DNA of 64,000 bases, taken from contig NC_049989.1 in NCBI RefSeq assembly GCF_000003815.2, positions 6,317,647 to 6,381,646 on the forward strand, read 5' to 3'. Shown here one piece after another: positions 24,896 through 38,372 of this stretch (position 1 is the stretch's first letter; each line of letters opens with the position of its first letter). The notes below the pieces were generated by a model. That model saw nothing but the letters and a program-made list of their open reading frames with translations. It did not search any database and was not told the DNA's origin. The translations under genes and the position numbers were made by a program. Source of the stretch: Branchiostoma floridae. Its lineage: Eukaryota; Chordata; Leptocardii; Amphioxiformes; Branchiostomatidae.

Positions 24896-27800
24896 CTAGA
24901 ATGGAGGCTACTAGAAAGTGCCTGGGCAGTGCATTTGTTCTTCTAGAACAGTTGCCACTCATGTTGCCGTAACGCCCGGTTGCTATCGGCGGGTGCATAA
25001 TTACCCACATTAGGCGCTGTGCGTTACCGATGTGGATTTAATCAGGGAACTCTTCACACTTATTGAAGTGCAGGGACGTTCGTAAGTGGTCTCCGAGGCT
25101 GTGTCGATGGGATCTTGGACATCAATTTTCGTTATGTGTTCTTTTTAAATCCATGTGTTGGAGCATAGCCTTTAGGCACAGTTTAACATCAGATATATGG
25201 ATACCATAAAGCTTTCCCCACTCAATCTTAACATTTTGTTCTATTCATTCACAAAGAGAAAACGCAGACAAAGCAGTTAGGAAATGGTATGTATACAAAT
25301 GTTGCTGGCTTTAACAAATCGTAGGAAAGCTTCTTGATACCTCAAATACATCTTCGAATGGTCTAAAATGACATCGCAGTCTCAGCCTTGTCACAAACTT
25401 TTAGAGTAGGGGGCTAATATATGAAAGTAGCAGGCAAGGCGCATAGCGGCTTGCGGCGAGCCACGGATTTGCTGTATTATATTTGCTTGACATGATATCG
25501 TCCATGTCAACATATCTGTACATTATATTCCCAAACCTATGTTCTGTAAACCCCTATACGATCCTCGCCCCTCATTCCAGCCGCTTGTTGTCAGGCAGAC
25601 GTGAATGTTTTCATCCCGGCGCGAACACCAGTAATGTGTGGAGAGTCCACTGAAGAGCCGCCCATGTAAATACAACATGCTTGACTGAACCACAAGTGAT
25701 CAGCTGGCAAGGGTTGATAGACAGTCCAAGCAAGGGCTTAAGACGAATATTCACTGTTTTATTGTATATTGAGATGGTAAAGTAGAATCCATAATTCAGG
25801 GACTGCTGAACCTTGAATAGCTAGCGATGGGTTGATTTTGCAGCAAAATTTGTGGACAATGATTATCAAAATGAGAAACATAAACAAAACGCATCTACGC
25901 ACGATTTCACTTTCACTATACCATCTCTCCACACGACTGATTGATATTATATTACGTTCCGTTAAGTTTGCAGCGATATTTTATAACTCTTGACAGGTAA
26001 TAAAGATAATCCCTAAATGTCCATGAAAAATACAGTCTCTCATATCTCTGATAGACGCAGACAAGTACCAGACCGTGTAATTATGATATCACGTTTGACA
26101 AGCGTTGAAAAACTAGACCTCCTTTGGGAAGAAAGTCATTTACTAAAAGGTTACATTTGATATTCAAAGATTGCTGGGGGAAATGTGTATTGTAAAACGA
26201 GAGGATATGACAAATCTTCTCTGCGTATATTCACGTCAAAACCAGCCTTTAAATGTCATGAAAATATTGAGGAAAGAAAATGACGGACGCTTTAATGTTT
26301 GTGATGCGCTGAAACAACTACAGAATGTTACGACATGAAAAGGAACTACTGAAGTGTCTTCAGTCAATCTTAACCATATATAGACGTACACCTAAGACTC
26401 CATAAAGCTATTTAAGCACGACATGACTTCAAAGCGCTTTGATCTTAAATGGATGGATTCATTTGTTAGGCATAGACCTGTACATAACCTGTTTGGTTAA
26501 GTATGTTTATTCCAACACGGCTGCATCCCCGGCATATACTTCCTATAGTGTATCGATGTGAGTAAACAAAACATTTATCATAAAGCCAAGGGAACGACGC
26601 CTTTAATCATATCAGCTTTGACGAACTTTCATCGTTAGCTGTGATAGCGTTGACACGTACGGTTGAGTCACAAACTACCCATTTCCACAAATGTTAACGA
26701 TGAAAGTCAAGCGCTTGCCATAATATTTAGCACTGCTACAAAAATTCGTCAGTGCTATATCGGATTCTCAAAAGCTGGATATTTAGAATGCTGGGGAGAG
26801 CAACCTTACCTACCAATTCACAGCAACCACGTATTAACGATTACTAGTAAAAATCCTCGCTGCTGAACCTGGTAATCATACCGGCAGAGGAGATGAAACC
26901 AGAAACTAACATCAAAGCGTTGCATGTCGTGTCTTGTGAGATGGCGTTTCCGTCGTTAAAATCTTACGTTTCATCAAAAGCCATTTTATTTCCCAGAAAG
27001 CTGCGTCATATTTAAGGTATAAAATCCATAAAACCTGTCTACAAGTTGTAAAACTCGGCCGAACTGCCAGTAAAACTCTTCTCAAGTAACGAAAGTACCA
27101 ATATTTACAATATATAGAAGGAAAACGGCTGGTACAATATGAAGATTGGGAACCTTAGTACACCTTCGCGGAATGATTGCAGTGGCCTAAGTGCCGTATC
27201 AAATTTGCACACACCGCGGGATGCCGCATCTGCGATTGGCTCATTTTCAACGGCAAGCTTACCGTTACTTATTGCCTTATGAATCACGCCAACTGATATC
27301 TTCATGCCTGTTGATGATTTGGGACGAAAAATGAGGTTTTGTAGGGTTTATGGAACTAAATTTATATATACACAATTTCCACCGTACTGTTATCCGTGAT
27401 ATTATGTTGTCATTATACCACGTTACTCTCCACTTCGACCCTTCAATGCTGTACTATATTTCAACTTTATAACTACCGCTTGTTATTACCTCTATATATC
27501 AGCCCATGCATGTATTTTGAGTAAACTCGAATATATTGATTTTTGTGTGCGCACTCAACGGAACTGGAACTCGTTCTAGTTCAAAATTTTATGTGGGTGG
27601 AACTGTAAAGTAAAAGTTCATGGAGCTGGAAATGATTGATTCTAAGTTGGTCGCTAGGCAAGGTTTTTGATGATGTTAGCGAAACAGTCACGCCATATTG
27701 TCATGTAACGTACAGTCAAAGGTCGTCTTGTTTTGATGACTCATTGTTTCAAGATACGTAGGAGACGAGAAGACTAACATCTACCCTGGACACGTGAAGG

Positions 27801-29734
27801 AAAATATTGACTTTTCAGAATTGCAGTCACGTTCCCTGAAGTCAATTTGAAATTTAACGAAGGGTTAAGCAAACGCCCGTGTGTCATGGTCTACAAATAA
27901 CCAGGGATGAACTGGCGCATGTACCATGAACGGCGATAAGGCTTCTTGGCAAACATGGCCACAACTGCATACGTTACTCCGAGATTTGGGGTTATTCTAT
28001 TGAAATATGGAGGGGTGATCGGGATACATTATCAGTTGATGGGAGGGGGCAAGAAAACTTTCTCAACTTTTTTATTTTACACACACCACTTGTTCATTTA
28101 TGGAAAAGAACTCAATAATCAGAGAAAACAAATAAACGACGAGGGGAAGATAGAACTGTTGGAGCACATTCTGGACTTTGTTGTCGAAAAAAATTATTCC
28201 CGGCACCGAATTCCAAATTTAATACCAGGGCCTGTTTAATACTGGCGAAATCAAAATTGTTTGATATTTGCTAATCGTTTATTTTTTAGATGAGTTGAGA
28301 AGAAGTGGAAGAAGTAATATCTCCTTGGCCCGGCACTTATATACAGCGAATTGATTCACTTGACCGTAAACTTTTAATGCGCGCATCAGAAGTTGACCCA
28401 CGCCAAGTTTCAGGTTCAGAATATCGGGTTCCTCCAGTATATCAGTAAAAGGGTCAACACCTGCACGGTTAGGAGTACATTTGAATTTACGGCAGTTCGT
28501 GGATGGCTCATTTTACGGCTTCTCCTATCATCAGATATTTACGACAGCAATTAGATATCCGCTTTTACGGCTTCTCCTGTGTCATAAAATTCATGGCTTT
28601 TTCAAGGATTCGCTTTACACCCCACTTTCTCCAGTAACTTACCATAAAACTAGACCTACGCGCCCAGGTCTAAATTTACCGCGTCCCTCTGATCCACCGT
28701 CTTACAATTTTACAACTTCGATTCGGTGCTGGTAAAAGACACACGCGTGACATTTGTAAGTGCGTCCCTGTGACCTATGTAGAGAGGTGGAAGTGGGCGA
28801 AAGAGCCGTTAGATACGTAACAGCTCCTACTAATGGATCATTCCAATGAATAACAAGGGCGTGCCCCCGGGCTCTGCTTACAATCAATGGTGATGAGCGG
28901 TACTCACGGCTGATAAGTCTGCGGCCCGGAGAAGACCTATGATGATCTAAGAATATCTTCAAGGGTCATCTGAGTTAATTGTAGGACAGTAGTCTTAGAA
29001 TCTTCCTCGCTTAACTGGAGGTCCCTTGTTGATGGTCCAATCAATCATAAATTATTTCTACGTTGATACAATAGCACCAGATTACCGTTTATCTGTCGTT
29101 TTCAGTTACCTTCCTCATGGCATTTTAGAATCAGCCCCAACTCCCTGTGTTGTTGACCTTGAGTTTGCGGCAATTAAAGAAACCATACTGAGCACCGCCT
29201 GGTGTTCCTTCATCTGTTGCTGATGTATTTGCATACGTACCTGGATCAAGTTGTGGGGCCTTAATTTCGTGCCAAATGGTAGCTGACGTGAGCCTCAATG
29301 TCTCTGTGCAGTATCTGCTGCCCATGTTTAAATTTCTTACCATCTCAGACACTTCTGATGACAAGCACGAAACACAGAATAACCAATTGGCAGGCTTGTA
29401 CATATTTACAGTCATACATGTATACACGTCATTTGTACTTTGATCCAGAGCTCGTATCGGCACTTCGTGTTGTCTGATTGTTCAGGGGTCGCGGGCTTAC
29501 AAAAAACCTTGTCTCGTTTTGGATAGATCCTAAGAGATATAATCATCTGTATGGAGATATGCGGTACAACTAATTTGATATACGTAAAGGGCATTGACCA
29601 CAGAATAGTCTCGCTGATGAAATCAAAGGGTCATGAAGCTTGATAAAGGCCAAAGTACAATATTAGATGTTATTTGATTAATTCTCGGTGGAGATGTTTC
29701 CCCGCATGCAGCCCACCCACCCATTTTACCCACG

Positions 29735-30531
29735 ACTATTTACCTCCATGAAAAAATGGAGGTATAGTTTTTGGTCTGTCTGTGTGTCTGTGTGTCTGTG
29801 TGTCTGTCTGTGTGTGTGTCCGCATATTTGTGGACATCATAACTTGAGAACCTCTCGATGGACTACGATGATATTTGGTATGTGGGTAGGGGTTGGGAAG
29901 ACGAAGGTCAAGGTCAATTTTGGGCCCCCTGGTGTGTGACCTTGGTACTGCAGCAGAACTCCAATTTTTTGTATCTTTTTATCTGGACATGCTATGGTCT
30001 TGATTTCTTGGTGGCAGATAGCTTTTGATGTAAGGAAGAAGTGGTGTATGTTTGGACCCCCTAGCAGCTTGCTCTGGAACTGCAGGAGCATTTTTGTCAA
30101 AATCTTCCAAGAAGCATAACGGAACATAGGAATGATGAATTTCCATGATATTTGGTATGCAGGTACATGTAGCAGAGATGTACATAATGAAATCAAAATT
30201 ATGCAAATTTGGACTTCATTTGCATACTTAATGAGGAAAATGTATATTTACAGTGTTTTCCAATATATCACTCAAATACATGTTACATATGTAGTTTGTG
30301 GCAGGCGGAAGTTAAGCAGATACTAATTATGCAAATAAGTCCCTAATTTGCATAATTAATTTGAAAGTGTCCTAATTTTTCTTATTTCGTGTAGTAAATG
30401 ATTGGTCTGTCAACACTGTGACCTGTGTACGTTAGTTAAAGGTGTACATAAGCAAGCATAAATTATGCTAATGTGAAAGTCATTTGCATAATCAGAATAT
30501 TTCATGGAGGTATGAGGTCTCCGAACTCTAG
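29735..30531 (-). mobile_element. Helentron-like element, copy B
   Basis: The left hairpin is ACCTCCAT (29742-29749) and ATGGAGGT (29756-29763), followed by a GTCTGTGTG microsatellite. The body has GGGCCCCCTGG, TACTGCAGCAGAAC and GACCCCCTAGCAGCTTGC, as in copy A. The right end has ATGGAGGT (30504-30511) and finishes GAACTCTAG at 30531. ATGCAAAT octamers and TGCATACTTAATGAG (30221-30235) occur inside. It is shorter than copy A because the satellite core is about one unit. No coding capacity. Confidence 0.65.
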
Positions 30532-30711
30532 TTGTGTCTAGTTTGTAAAGCTGGGTTCAGTCAGTGTTAGAAATGTTGTTGTCGCCAGCTAGCCAGAGCT
30601 GGGAGCCATGGGGACGCCAACAACAGACTAATTACCGGCAAACTGTGCACAGACCGACCCTCACGACTCGAGCTGTGTAGGAGTTCTCACTGAGCAGGTG
30701 TACCCAAGAAA

Positions 30712-30770
30712 GAGTAATACTGTAACCTTCTACAACTGGAGGGTTGTGGTCGCAGCCCACAGTATTACTC
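30712..30770. other. 59-bp hairpin with a perfect 12-bp stem
   Basis: GAGTAATACTGT (30712-30723) is exactly complementary to ACAGTATTACTC (30759-30770). The 35-base loop can form further short stems (CAAC with GTTG). It is not a tRNA: no A or B box and no CCA-type acceptor arrangement. Function unknown. Confidence 0.7.
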
Positions 30771-31494
30771 CGCGACCCCCGTGGTCTATTACGTAGGGGT
30801 AAGAAAGTAGTGCGGCCGAAATCTGGAAGCGCCTGTAAACACCGTAACGTGAAAGACAGCGGGGGATGAGCTTTGCTATATGGTAGTATAATAAGTCGAC
30901 TTTCAGGTGGTATGTGTAAGATTTTGATGTTTGTCCATTTGGTGTATAAATGCGCGTGACCTTTACAGCTGCCTGCCCCTGTGAGTCGGCTGCAGTTCCG
31001 CATGACCCCGCATGACCCCATTTAAAAGAGGTCTTTACAAAAATTCAAAACGACAACTTTTTCTGTTTTTCAATTATTTTGGTAGCTTATACCCTCGACT
31101 TCAACATATTAGTTTGTCGTGCTTGAAAACTGCACCCTGCTATGATTTTATCAACGTCGATGTCAGTAACCTTGTGGTCCTTAACTATAGAAATCCCCAT
31201 AGGCCGAAAACTGTGTTCTGCTACCTTGTGCTGCATGTGTTATAAGCTAAGGTCAATGCTTCTTGACATACTAGCAACGAGAGAAACCGCTATTTGCAGA
31301 CATTGCGAATATTTGCCTGAATGGCATATTACATAGGGATTCTTGGTGTCAAAATAGCAAAGCTGGTTAAGACATCTCACGCTATGCTCGCCCACGAGAT
31401 ATGATACAAAGCTGCGATCGGTATGCGTAAACGAAGCCAGGAATATCCTAAAGGTTACATTCCGAAATTTAAGCAACCTGTCAATCCGTAAATC

Positions 31495-31610
31495 CTCGCG
31501 AGATCAGCAGCAGGTGCTGACATTTCGCCCCCAGTTCTCGCGAGATTTGGCGACAGGTGTCGACACCCCGCGAGACCAGAGGCACATGTTGACATCCCGC
31601 CCGGGTTGTG
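31495..31610. repeat. Three degenerate ~35-40-bp repeats carrying CTCGCGAGA
   Basis: Units start CTCGCGAGATCAGCAGCAGG (31495), CTCGCGAGATTTGGCGACAGG (31537) and CGCGAGACCAGAGGCAC (31570). Each continues with a GTG or TG, then TGACA or CGACA, then a C-rich end. TCTCGCGAGA is a known promoter-associated palindrome in animals. The setting shows no gene start. Confidence 0.7.
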
Positions 31611-33321
31611 TGGGGCCGGGTCGTGACACATGCGATAAGTTCGCTGTAACTTTATCCTCTTAGGGGGCTTAGGGAGCAATTAGAGCGCTGCGAGTGTATA
31701 CTAACAGCAGTGTGAACTGCAGCAGCCTTCGTAGCTGATGCTGTATAGCCTCTGAGATCAAAGAGTATAATTGCGTCGTAGTTAGAGCGGTTGGATACAG
31801 CATTTGACAAATGAAGCTGTTTGAACTCGAATAATGAGAATGATGATATGAAAATTATGTTTATTGTATGTCCTCTGTGACTTGTTATCTGCTTATTCGC
31901 TTGAATTGCCTATAACACTATAATAAAGGCGCTCTCTCGGGACTTTTTGGGGAGTAAATTTGTCACGGTTTATTTTACGAGATTAATGTTTTAGACGTGA
32001 CATCCATGGCAGAAAAGATGGAACAATGCGTTCTGTAGCTAACAAACAATCATGCCGTGCTTCGTGATTTACGTTCACGTTGCACGAGGCGCGAGGGGAA
32101 GTCGAATTCTGTGAACCCAAATTGCCTGTTCTGTAACATATCACTGCTGGTAACTGTCAACCCTAAGCCAACACTTGTGACATGTCACAGAGAAACAAGT
32201 CAAGGGTTCTCGTCTCCCCGCTGTAGTCATAACTTTGCGGAATTCTACCCTGACGTGGGCGCCCTGAGTTTGACATCTTGCAGGATGGTTGGGAGGGGGG
32301 TTGTTAAGTTTCACCGGTGCAGTTTGAAATCAATATTCCACAGGAATCTAAGACTTTCTCCTCCGGAAGAGACCAACCCCTAAGATCTACCTTTATCTCG
32401 TGCTCAAATTAGGCTCCGTATGTTGGAATTAGGCTGGCGACACCCAGTTGAAATTCCATTGCTGCCGACTAGATGACTGACATGGCTGCCGGCCAAATGG
32501 GCAATATCTGCCCCTTCCACCATCCCCATGGGGGGTTCTACTTACGATTGGTAGAGGCTTCTCAGAAGTTGTGCCATGACCGTGACTTTCATATATTTGA
32601 TCATTTCCGGGATTATACAACTTGCATGTATCATAGTAAGCACACAAGAATATGATCAAAATTAACCACACACCAGAGGTGTTTGTTACCTTACTGGAGA
32701 AGATTTTGCTTTGTATTTGTATTTTTTACGTAAGGATGGAACGGCCCTTTAATTGGAGTGGTAAATAGGTCTTTTTGAGTTTACTAAGATTACTTGATGG
32801 AAGAGATTTTGAAGGATTCTTATGTTACGAATATTGAGCGGTTTCTGGCTTAAATGGGAACTAACGTCAGGCATGTTTTGGCGCTTTGGCAGGACATCGT
32901 AGTAAATTTGATTTAAAAAATCAAATCTTCCGATTTAAAACAGGGTTTGCTGCGTAGGTAATGTTATCAAGGAAAAAAAAAAGTCATCTTGTGTCAGTCT
33001 ACCGGAAGAGATGAAGGCATTAATGGTTTCTTGCATTGTAAATGTGTTTTATTGCATATGGTGCACTTCACTGCCAGGTGTAACGTTACCATATTGTATC
33101 GCATCGCAATTCAATTATTGCATTGTTTGCAATTCAAATAAAGACTGTTGCCCTGATGATACATTAGAAGTGACGATTCAATCAAAGGGTTGGAGGGAGG
33201 ATTAGACCGATCAGATCATACAGATTAGTGTGTACAGGGTCGTCGAACACTTCGGCCCTTAAACCAACTCGGTCCATGGCTGTGAAGCAGACCAACGTAA
33301 CTGGCTCAACTTGACTCGACA

Positions 33322-33400
33322 CCGTAACCCTAATTCTAACCCTGACCTTGGTACCCTAGCTCTAACCCTGGAGCCCTGACCCTAACCCTGGCCAAGTTAA
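33322..33400. repeat. Degenerate telomere-like repeats
   Basis: A run of variants of CCCTAA/CCCTGA (GTAACCCTAATTCTAACCCT, ACCCTAGCTCTAACCCTGGA, GACCCTAACCCTGG) covers about 80 bases. It is interstitial and imperfect. Confidence 0.75.
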
Positions 33401-36400
33401 CTGGGACGTTTGATAAAGGCCGAATCGTCCTAATCCCCGTGTAACGTTGTCATCATGCCCATGTTTTCATGACAGGACAGAGTCAGATATAAAAAAAAAA
33501 CGCTGAACATAGAAAGCGAAATAAGCGATTTCAAATGTATTGCAAACATTTTGATTTTGCCTTGGGTTCCCTTGGCTTTTGGACCTCAATCTCATTCCGT
33601 TCGAACCATTCATCACAATGGACCGCGTACCCACATCCGTACGTCGGGGAGAACCGTAGATAAATTGCTCGTGATAACATGGAAGGTGACCTTCGACAAT
33701 CCCCTCATTTTCTGATGGAAAGCCTCAAATTATGTCTTAAGTGGTCACTTTCCGACGAGTCGCCCTCGTCAATATTTCATGAAAAACTATTAAGATAGCG
33801 GGACCCGTCTTAGTCCTGGGGGATTATGGGAAGGAAACGAGATTATCGTCATCGATCGGCAAATCTCGCGAGAATTGATAATGCGTCACCTTGGGGACAA
33901 CATGCCCGGGACACCCTGTGCCATGTGCCAACTTCTTAAATCTAAGGACTCTCCATCACAGCTTGCCCTATAAGCACGCCTGTTCCTGAGAGTGGCTATC
34001 ATTATTTTCACTGGCAGGACGTCAGCCCAAGTCGGCACTTTTTTTGAAAAAAGTAACTTTAAAATCTAACCAAAAAGGCGTTTGACACCTGCAATATGGG
34101 ATTCCATAACAACGTTGGTATGACACGTGACCAATCTCCATGATGTCTCCGTGCGCGAGAGCAACAGGCTCAGCTTGGTAAAGACGTGTTTTAATGGAGG
34201 TTCCCGAAGGTTAACAGCTCGTGCGCCTGCTCATAGCGTTTATTACGCATCCGCTATATGTAACGATTGAAAGTGTCCGTGACTGGTAACCATAATGCCG
34301 TAAGAACTCATAACAACGATATGAAGGCGGAGAAGGGCATGATACTGTTTCTTTATTGGTTTTATGTGAGTGATATTCGTTTGACCCTTTCATGCCCACT
34401 GGCTCTGTTATTGTTCCGACACAGGCAGAAACTGCCGCAAGGGCATACACAAAACAGGAGCAAAGAAAATGGCACTTGTAACACTTTCAACAAGACGAGA
34501 GCACGGTATTACGATTTTTCTTTCAGCAACCACCTGGATTGTTGTTCATTCTTCTGCTTAATGCACAATGTAGATAAGAATCATTGCCTTATTACTGGGA
34601 TAAGAATCATTTTCTTATTAAAGAATGCATACTGATGTCACGGACTCAAGGTTCAGGTTAGGTACTTTTCATGACAACATTTAAGAAGCTAATAACAACT
34701 CTAATTTGCTGCCGCGTACGCCATATCCGTCATCTGAAGCGCGTCAGCACGGCTGATGAGACTCTGCCGTCTGTAACAGGTTGCGTCAGCGTAACGTGGA
34801 GTTAAAGAGGCTTTAATCAAACAGGCGTCACTTGTAAGCCGACAGAGCGCCACGAGGGGCTAGGATCGGCGACTTGGAAAGGTAGTACAGACACGGGTGT
34901 CCTGTTTTTCTATAGACTAGAGGAAGACATGTATGATAGACAGTCTCTGACGCACCTATCCAGCCAATCGCACAAGACGCCTTTGAGACTTTACTCGTCT
35001 CAAGTGCGTTTAAAGGATTAGAAACAACGCTCAAGTCTTGATAGACATAACTGTACTTAATGTTATGTGCCCTAAAGGAGTAGGAAGCTCTTACGTACAC
35101 TTACAAGACTCTTAGCTAGGCTCCTTCTTGTCTTCCCTCCTGATTCATACATCTGTACATGTTGCTTTCATGAACCCAGTACCACGGACCAAACATGACA
35201 TGGTGTATTCAGTCTTTCTCGGAAATCTGGAAATCGCTGTAGCAAGTGTAATGATTACGAAATGTATATCAATTTTTATCTGCATAAAATTTCTCATCAT
35301 AACAATTGTAATAGTCATGCCTTCACCATGGTAAGGTTAACGTGGTGTGTAACATTCGCAGCATCACCCTGCTAACATCTATCTATATGGTAGTTGGAAA
35401 ATTATAAACTCGTCTCTGTTCAAGGCCAAGACTGATAACACGCTGTGGTTGTATTTAGTATTCTGTCAGCATACATGGAGATGAAACATATTTTAGCTTG
35501 TCAGAACTCTTATAACAAGATGGCTTTTTCTGACATGCCTATTATGAATGCAGATAAAGACAATATTAATATAGGTTACTTTCAATCCTACTAAAATCTT
35601 CGTTGTTACATGAAATTAAAGACATCGTCTGGTAACTTTGTACATAGGGCGGCAGTTCCTCATGACTTTGTTATCGTGTTGATCTCATGAACGTACAGTT
35701 TCTTAGATGTCTCTGCTCTCGCTCTTCTTTTCAATCGTTTCGACCACGGTTTGTTGAAACAAATGTCCTTTATCCCCCTCACACCGCAATGCCCTGGTCA
35801 GTCCACCGCGCAATACCGTCAGCTCTACAGGGATCATTGCATTCTAATGTCCCATAGCAAAGCTGTAGTCATCTCCTTCGTAATGACAGTCGAGCGGACG
35901 CATATCCATCTAGACCGATAAATTCGGCCTGAAACATCAGATGGCCAAATAATATAGCCTTTCGTCTTTCTTTACAGTCGTGCCCCTGCGTCTGGTGCTG
36001 GGCTGGATGAATGGACTGTCCCATCATGATAGGGGGAATAAATGGGTTGTTCCATTTAAGAGTAGAGAGATTGATGTACAATCCCATACCAGAAGACAAA
36101 GTGCAAATGAACCGCGGCGGTTTTATTGCCTTTGTATGCAAGTGCGCGTATCTAGACACGGGCACTCCGTCTAGCTGGGAGACAAATCATTTAGACTAAT
36201 GGCATCTGGAGATAGCTCGACGTCAAGAAGTCTTAAGAATACTAATATGTTCGTCTCAGTTGTCCTCAAAGCCCTATTTCATGGACCAGCATAACCACCA
36301 CACTATACTTTTTGTACTATACTATGAATGATACGTTGGAAATCACCTTCGTCAATAACAACTCTAATGAAGATGTAGATTATTAGATCTATTCCTATCT

Positions 36401-37997
36401 TGACGACAAGGTTGACCCAGGAAGTTCAAAGTGGTCTTCCGGTTGCCTAAATGTTGCCGTGTTTTGTTGGAGTATGATTATGAATCCATTAGTGTTAAAC
36501 GTTACTTCTGACATCTGCGAGACTTGTGTCTTTCTCATGCGCCGGTTTATCACTCACTAAAAACATATCACAAAGTTTTAAGATGGTTTGCACTATGCTT
36601 GCCCCTCGTGCGTTTATCTACTGTATATCCTGCTGCCTTATTCATTGTACCTTGCCTAAAGTGACAGCAACAAAGAATGTGAGACATGGATCATATCTCA
36701 GTCAACCTGCGATGATTCGTCACCACTGATACAAGCAGATGCATCGTAAAAACATTTGCTTCGCGCAGATCCCAGAATAGAAGTCCTTTCACGACACCAA
36801 TAGAGACGGAATTGCCCATCACCGGATGATACCAGCGAATCAATTTGGAACAAGTGATAATGGCACGCAGCTATTTTCCTCACTCATTCCCATTTCCCCA
36901 GATAGTGCCATCAAATCCGTGCGTCCGTCGTAAAATCGCGCCCGTATGTCGTAAAACCTCTGAGTAAACGTTCCCTCTCGTTAGCACGATGTCATTCCGC
37001 GCGGGAAGGTGGCAGTAGATGGGGGGCTTAATGGTACTTTGAAGTCGCGTAAAATAAGGGAGGTATTTTTCTCTCCCAGGTACGCCAGCTGCGCCCTTTA
37101 TTCTCATCACTGATTGCTGTGAAATTGAGAGTGTAGTGGACATGAAAGTTTGATGTAAAAGCACGGTGTGGGTATAAAATGTAATGGACGGTAGGGTGAA
37201 GGGATGCAGCAAGGGCAACTTTGCATTCCAAGAGAAGAAAATCCATGAAGACAGATTCACCGTAAAACATTATCATGAGAAGAAAGAAATTCCGAAATAA
37301 AGTGTCTAATGAATTACGCTGCAAATGAAGCCTCCTAGTAGGCTACTGTGCACCTAATTAAGGCATCAGAGGGTTGAAATTAGACAAGGAAATTAACACT
37401 GGTCCGAGAAATGGCACGGCTGTAATGAAAATGCCATGGGCTTATTTTTTAGAGACTAGTGTTATCCTAGTGTCAGAATTTCTTGTTATACGACAATAAC
37501 CATGGTTGTTATAGAGAGGGGTTGGAAGTACTTTAACTAAACTTAGATCTGACTGCAAAGTTTAAGTTCATTCCACAGGTGCTTTGTGAGGCAGATGACT
37601 TCTTTTCTGCTAGAGAGTTGAAGCTGATAGACAGGAACAGAATACGAAGACGACTCCATCCTCTGGAGTTACCTTGCAAAGGCGCCCACGAACCTCGCTT
37701 CAAGGTTGTAATAAACCTCAATCAAATTTGTTTTCATCCATGCAATCAATACCCTGCACGAACCCGTCCGACTCTACTCCCCGCTCGCTGATAGACACGG
37801 GACGTTTCACCGGACAGGGCCATTGCTTCATTAAGTACTACCATCTCTAGGGAGAAAATCGGTCAAAAGGTACAAAGAAATTAGATTGACGGTGGGTTTC
37901 GACGTCGCCTGGGGCATTTTCACTTCCATCGGTCTCCAGCAGGTAATGGGCTTCTTTTGTGGAGAAGAATAAGGTTTTATTTCCCTGGAGTCGGCAG

Positions 37998-38091
37998 TAC
38001 AAAGCCGCCATGATGAGTGACGAGGTCAGGGGTCAGAGCTCATTCCCCGTGGGACGTGATGTGATTGGTCGCTACAAAGCCGCCATGATGA
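37998..38091. repeat. 19-bp direct repeat, 75-bp offset
   Basis: TACAAAGCCGCCATGATGA occurs exactly at 37998-38016 and 38073-38091, each near an ATTGG (inverted CCAAT) or TGACG-type motif. No gene start was found beside it. Confidence 0.8.
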
Positions 38092-38325
38092 TTGGCTGCT
38101 TCAGCTGTTTGAAGTGCTGCATGAAGACGGAGTTTGAAGTGTGCTGCATGTCAATTGTATGACACTATTAATGTTCATTCTTCAATTTCTTGGAAACACC
38201 AACACTTTCGTATGTCAGGAAGATACTTGGAGTGGGCTTTTGCGAAGAATGGGGGAAGGACAGGGGTAGAACGCGTGAAAAATAAAGAGAGAAATAGACA
38301 AAGACGCGCACACAAGTACAAAGAG

Positions 38326-38372
38326 TCAGAGAGAAGGAGAGAGACAGAGACAGAGAGAGACAGGGAGAGAGT
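38326..38372. repeat. Purine (GA-rich) tract
   Basis: A strand-asymmetric GAGA/GACAGA simple repeat of about 47 bases. Confidence 0.85.

Noticed and set aside
30632-31021. 129-codon minus-strand frame
   Set aside because: It overlaps the hairpin at 30712-30770, has no recognisable domain, and its composition is like the surrounding DNA.
34267-34635. 122-codon plus-strand frame
   Set aside because: No motif, low coding character and no splice signals.
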